Source: Spirochaetaceae bacterium (lineage in GTDB: Bacteria > Spirochaetota > Spirochaetia > Treponematales > Breznakiellaceae). Taken from it: a stretch of 7,113 bases of DNA. Below, in pieces: positions 5,450 to 7,113 of the stretch. The stretch spans positions 1-7,113 of the forward strand of contig JAITNZ010000249.1 of NCBI GenBank assembly GCA_031290205.1. Direction: 5' to 3'. Position numbers and translations under genes: made by a program. Within the stretch, counting starts at the first letter, position 1. Each line of letters opens with the position of its first letter. A model generated the notes under the pieces. That model was not told where the DNA came from. It worked only from the letters and a program-made list of their open reading frames with translations, and made no database searches.

Positions 5450-7053
5450 TTTCGATTTCCCTCTATATAATAAGCCGCGCCCTGATAGCCGCCGCGTATC
5501 ATCGCCTGCCAGAAGCCCCTGCCCAGCACGGCGCCCGAACCGGCTTTTGCCGTTGGCAAAGCCTCGCCCGTTAACGCACGCACGGCGTCAAGGCTCTCTT
5601 CCACGCCGCGCCCGACATAATCCTGCAAACCCGACTCGGTGAACTCAGGGAACGGCAAAAGGCGCCAGACACTTTTTCCGCCGTTTGTCTCCGGCAATTT
5701 TTGCAGCGCATCCAACACGGAGGGCGGCACGGGAAAGGCATCCGGCGGGAATTTTCCTTCCGCCAGCGGCGCGGCAAGAAAAGCCTCCGTCGCGGCATCG
5801 GGGGCGCGCAGCCGGATGAGGATGGCGCGCACGGCATCTTCCGCCGCCTTGACCGCCTCTTCCCTCAAGGGGGCGGCGCTTATCACATTGCCGCACTTGC
5901 TGACATTGTTCTCGGGAAATTGCACGCTATCCCCTGCCTTGACGCGAAGAAAAGTGCCTGAGGCAGTGCCTGAGGCACTTTCAGCCTTGCCTTCACTTTG
6001 AAAAGGGCGGGGCATCCCGCCATAAGCGGGTTCAGCATTGCTTTGAAAAGGTGCTTGTATCGAGTGGACCGTGCCCGGTATCGAGATGAACGCCCGCTCC
6101 GCCGAGGTCCAGTTCCGCGTGGGGCTGAGCCCGTCAGGCGGCTGCCCTGCCGCAACAAGAATCGCCCCCCGCGTCGGCTGCGCGCCCGACGAGTAAGGGT
6201 ACGTCCAGCCGGACATGTAGCCGCCGGAAAGCCGCGCCGCAATTTCGCCAATCATCGGTCCCTTCGCCGTGAGCTTGATGTCCCCCTTCGCCGCGCCGCA
6301 CGTTATCCCCAGCGCGCGAATGCCGGCAGTAAAGACATCCAGCAGCGCGGCGGCAGTTTCGGGCGTAATATCCGCCGGTATCGTGTGCCCCATCTCGATA
6401 AAGTAAGGCGGGAAGAAGATATGCCGGTCGGCAAGCCCGCAGAGGGTAATCTCGCCCCGATAGACGATTGCGTCAAGGGAAAATTCCGGACCGTCCATGT
6501 ATTCTTCGACAATCACGCGGGACGAGCGGGAAAAGTGGAGCGCGTTTTCGACGGCAGCGTGCAGTTCCTGCTCGGTATCCACCCGCCGGCAGCCGCGCGC
6601 GCCCATGTTATCGACCGGCTTCACGACCACAGGATAGGCGATGCCGCAAAGGGAGGCGGGCGGCGCACTCAGAATGATAAACTGAGGTGAGGGCACGCCG
6701 GCTGCCTCGAAACGGCGGCGCATACGTTCTTTATCCGAGGCGTCGAGCGCCGTTTCGTAGGGGATGCCCGGCAGCCCGAGCTTTTCGGCGGCAAACGCGA
6801 CCGACGCGGAAAAATCCGTCCCCGCCGTCATAATGCCGGTAAGTCCCGCCGCCTCAGTTTTCAGTGTTTCAGCAAGCCGGAGTATGCCTTCTTTGTCCTG
6901 TAAGTCGATATGCTCGAAGCGGTCTGCCAGATGCGTATAGGGAGCATCGGGATTGCCGTCCACGACGATGGTCTCGAAGCCCAGCTCTTTGGCAATTTTG
7001 ATAGCAGGCATCTGCATGACGCCCGCCCCAAGTATGATAAGGCGTTTTCGCAT
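5434..7053 (-). CDS. ATP-grasp ligase-like protein with a C-terminal extension
   Basis: The 539-residue product starts with a Rossmann-like pre-ATP-grasp domain (MRKRLIILGAGVMQMPAIK, residues 1-95). The ATP-grasp fold runs from about 96 to 290: an SDKERMRRRFEAAGVPSP helix, the ATP-binding lysine in YPVVVKPVDNMGARG (K145), the adenine-pocket acids in RVIVEEYMDGPEF (E183-E184), and the metal-binding segment GEIAARLSGGYMSG (E270, R274). Residues 320-418 resemble the C-terminal domain of L-amino-acid ligases (FISIPGTVHSIQ, then FLRVKAGDSVQF). A low-complexity insert occupies 335-367, and a 120-residue tail of unknown fold follows. Such enzymes join a carboxylate to an amine through an acyl phosphate; the substrate cannot be told. 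ATG at 7053 places the Rossmann strand at the N-terminus; a TTG at 7071 adds six residues. Neither has a ribosome binding site, so a leaderless start is possible. It overlaps the amidase gene, which suggests but does not prove a role in wall peptide or dipeptide metabolism. Confidence 0.82.
   Translation of the reverse strand: MRKRLIILGAGVMQMPAIKIAKELGFETIVVDGNPDAPYTHLADRFEHIDLQDKEGILRLAETLKTEAAGLTGIMTAGTDFSASVAFAAEKLGLPGIPYETALDASDKERMRRRFEAAGVPSPQFIILSAPPASLCGIAYPVVVKPVDNMGARGCRRVDTEQELHAAVENALHFSRSSRVIVEEYMDGPEFSLDAIVYRGEITLCGLADRHIFFPPYFIEMGHTIPADITPETAAALLDVFTAGIRALGITCGAAKGDIKLTAKGPMIGEIAARLSGGYMSGWTYPYSSGAQPTRGAILVAAGQPPDGLSPTRNWTSAERAFISIPGTVHSIQAPFQSNAEPAYGGMPRPFQSEGKAESASGTASGTFLRVKAGDSVQFPENNVSKCGNVISAAPLREEAVKAAEDAVRAILIRLRAPDAATEAFLAAPLAEGKFPPDAFPVPPSVLDALQKLPETNGGKSVWRLLPFPEFTESGLQDYVGRGVEESLDAVRALTGEALPTAKAGSGAVLGRGFWQAMIRGGYQGAAYYIEGNRKFGAE
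5953..6051. repeat. 99-bp palindromic repeat cluster inside the ATP-grasp gene, in frame
   Basis: The stretch contains a perfect tandem 12-mer AGTGCCTGAGGC (5953-5964, 5965-5976). It then has two imperfect units built from TTCAGC(C/A)TTG followed by CTTTGAAAAGG (5996-6006 and 6041-6051). Hairpins include AGTGCC-TGA-GGCACT, GGCGGG-GCAT-CCCGCC and CCCGC-CATAA-GCGGG. It encodes exactly 33 codons with two PFQS repeats and a doubled ASGT, and interrupts an otherwise conserved-looking domain. Confidence 0.75.
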
Positions 7054-7113
7054 ATAATAATGTATCGGCAAAATTGAGGCAGGATAGAAGAAGGGGTTTG
7101 GGGATGAGGGGAT

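Noticed and set aside
5998..6690. A 230-codon open frame on the plus strand, and another at 5639-6001, opposite the ATP-grasp gene.
   Set aside because: Both lie antisense in a GC-rich gene, where stop codons are rare. The translations are Arg/Pro-rich with no domain, and the minus-strand frame has clear ATP-grasp motifs.

Overview
The window looks like chromosomal DNA from a spirochaete of the Treponema type. The strongest evidence is a full-length FlaA, the sheath protein of the periplasmic flagellum. It matches the known treponemal FlaA1 architecture along its whole length. The next genes along are an N-acetylmuramoyl-L-alanine amidase and a small membrane protein, a neighbourhood I recall from treponemal genomes but cannot check here. 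Base composition is uneven: the dksA and flaA control regions are AT-rich, while the ATP-grasp gene at the right end is GC-rich.

Layout. Bases 1-203 hold a 57-bp repeat, a possible divergent gene start cut by the left edge, and a strong promoter. Then come two plus-strand genes: a DksA/TraR-type zinc-finger regulator (204-563) with its own terminator, and a small secreted protein of unknown function (749-1147). A second perfect copy of the 57-bp repeat lies between them, so the regulator gene is bracketed by direct repeats. Bases 1148-1372 contain no gene. They hold an 89-bp imperfect tandem repeat with hairpins, including a terminator for the opposing gene.

Everything from 1373 to the right end is on the minus strand. 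In transcription order it reads: an ATP-grasp ligase-like protein (5434-7053); a secreted Amidase_3 cell-wall hydrolase (4379-5449) that overlaps it by 16 bp and appears to start at ATT; a GerMN-like membrane protein whose frame is broken by a -1 shift (3848-4356); flaA (2687-3769) behind its own near-perfect sigma70-type promoter; and a RelA/SpoT-type alarmone synthetase fused to TPR repeats (1373-2605).

How they may work together. The amidase, the GerMN-like protein and FlaA all act, or are predicted to act, in the envelope or periplasm, where the spirochaete flagellum runs. The DksA-like protein and the alarmone synthetase are a plausible stringent-response pair, since DksA-type proteins and (p)ppGpp act together on RNA polymerase in other bacteria. 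Here they are separate convergent genes, so a functional link is inference only.

The items most worth a second look are the recoding signals in the GerMN-like gene (a T7 run and a separate G GGT TTT heptamer with a 7-nt spacer and hairpin), the 99-bp in-frame palindromic repeat inside the ATP-grasp gene, the ATT start of the amidase, and the repeats around dksA.
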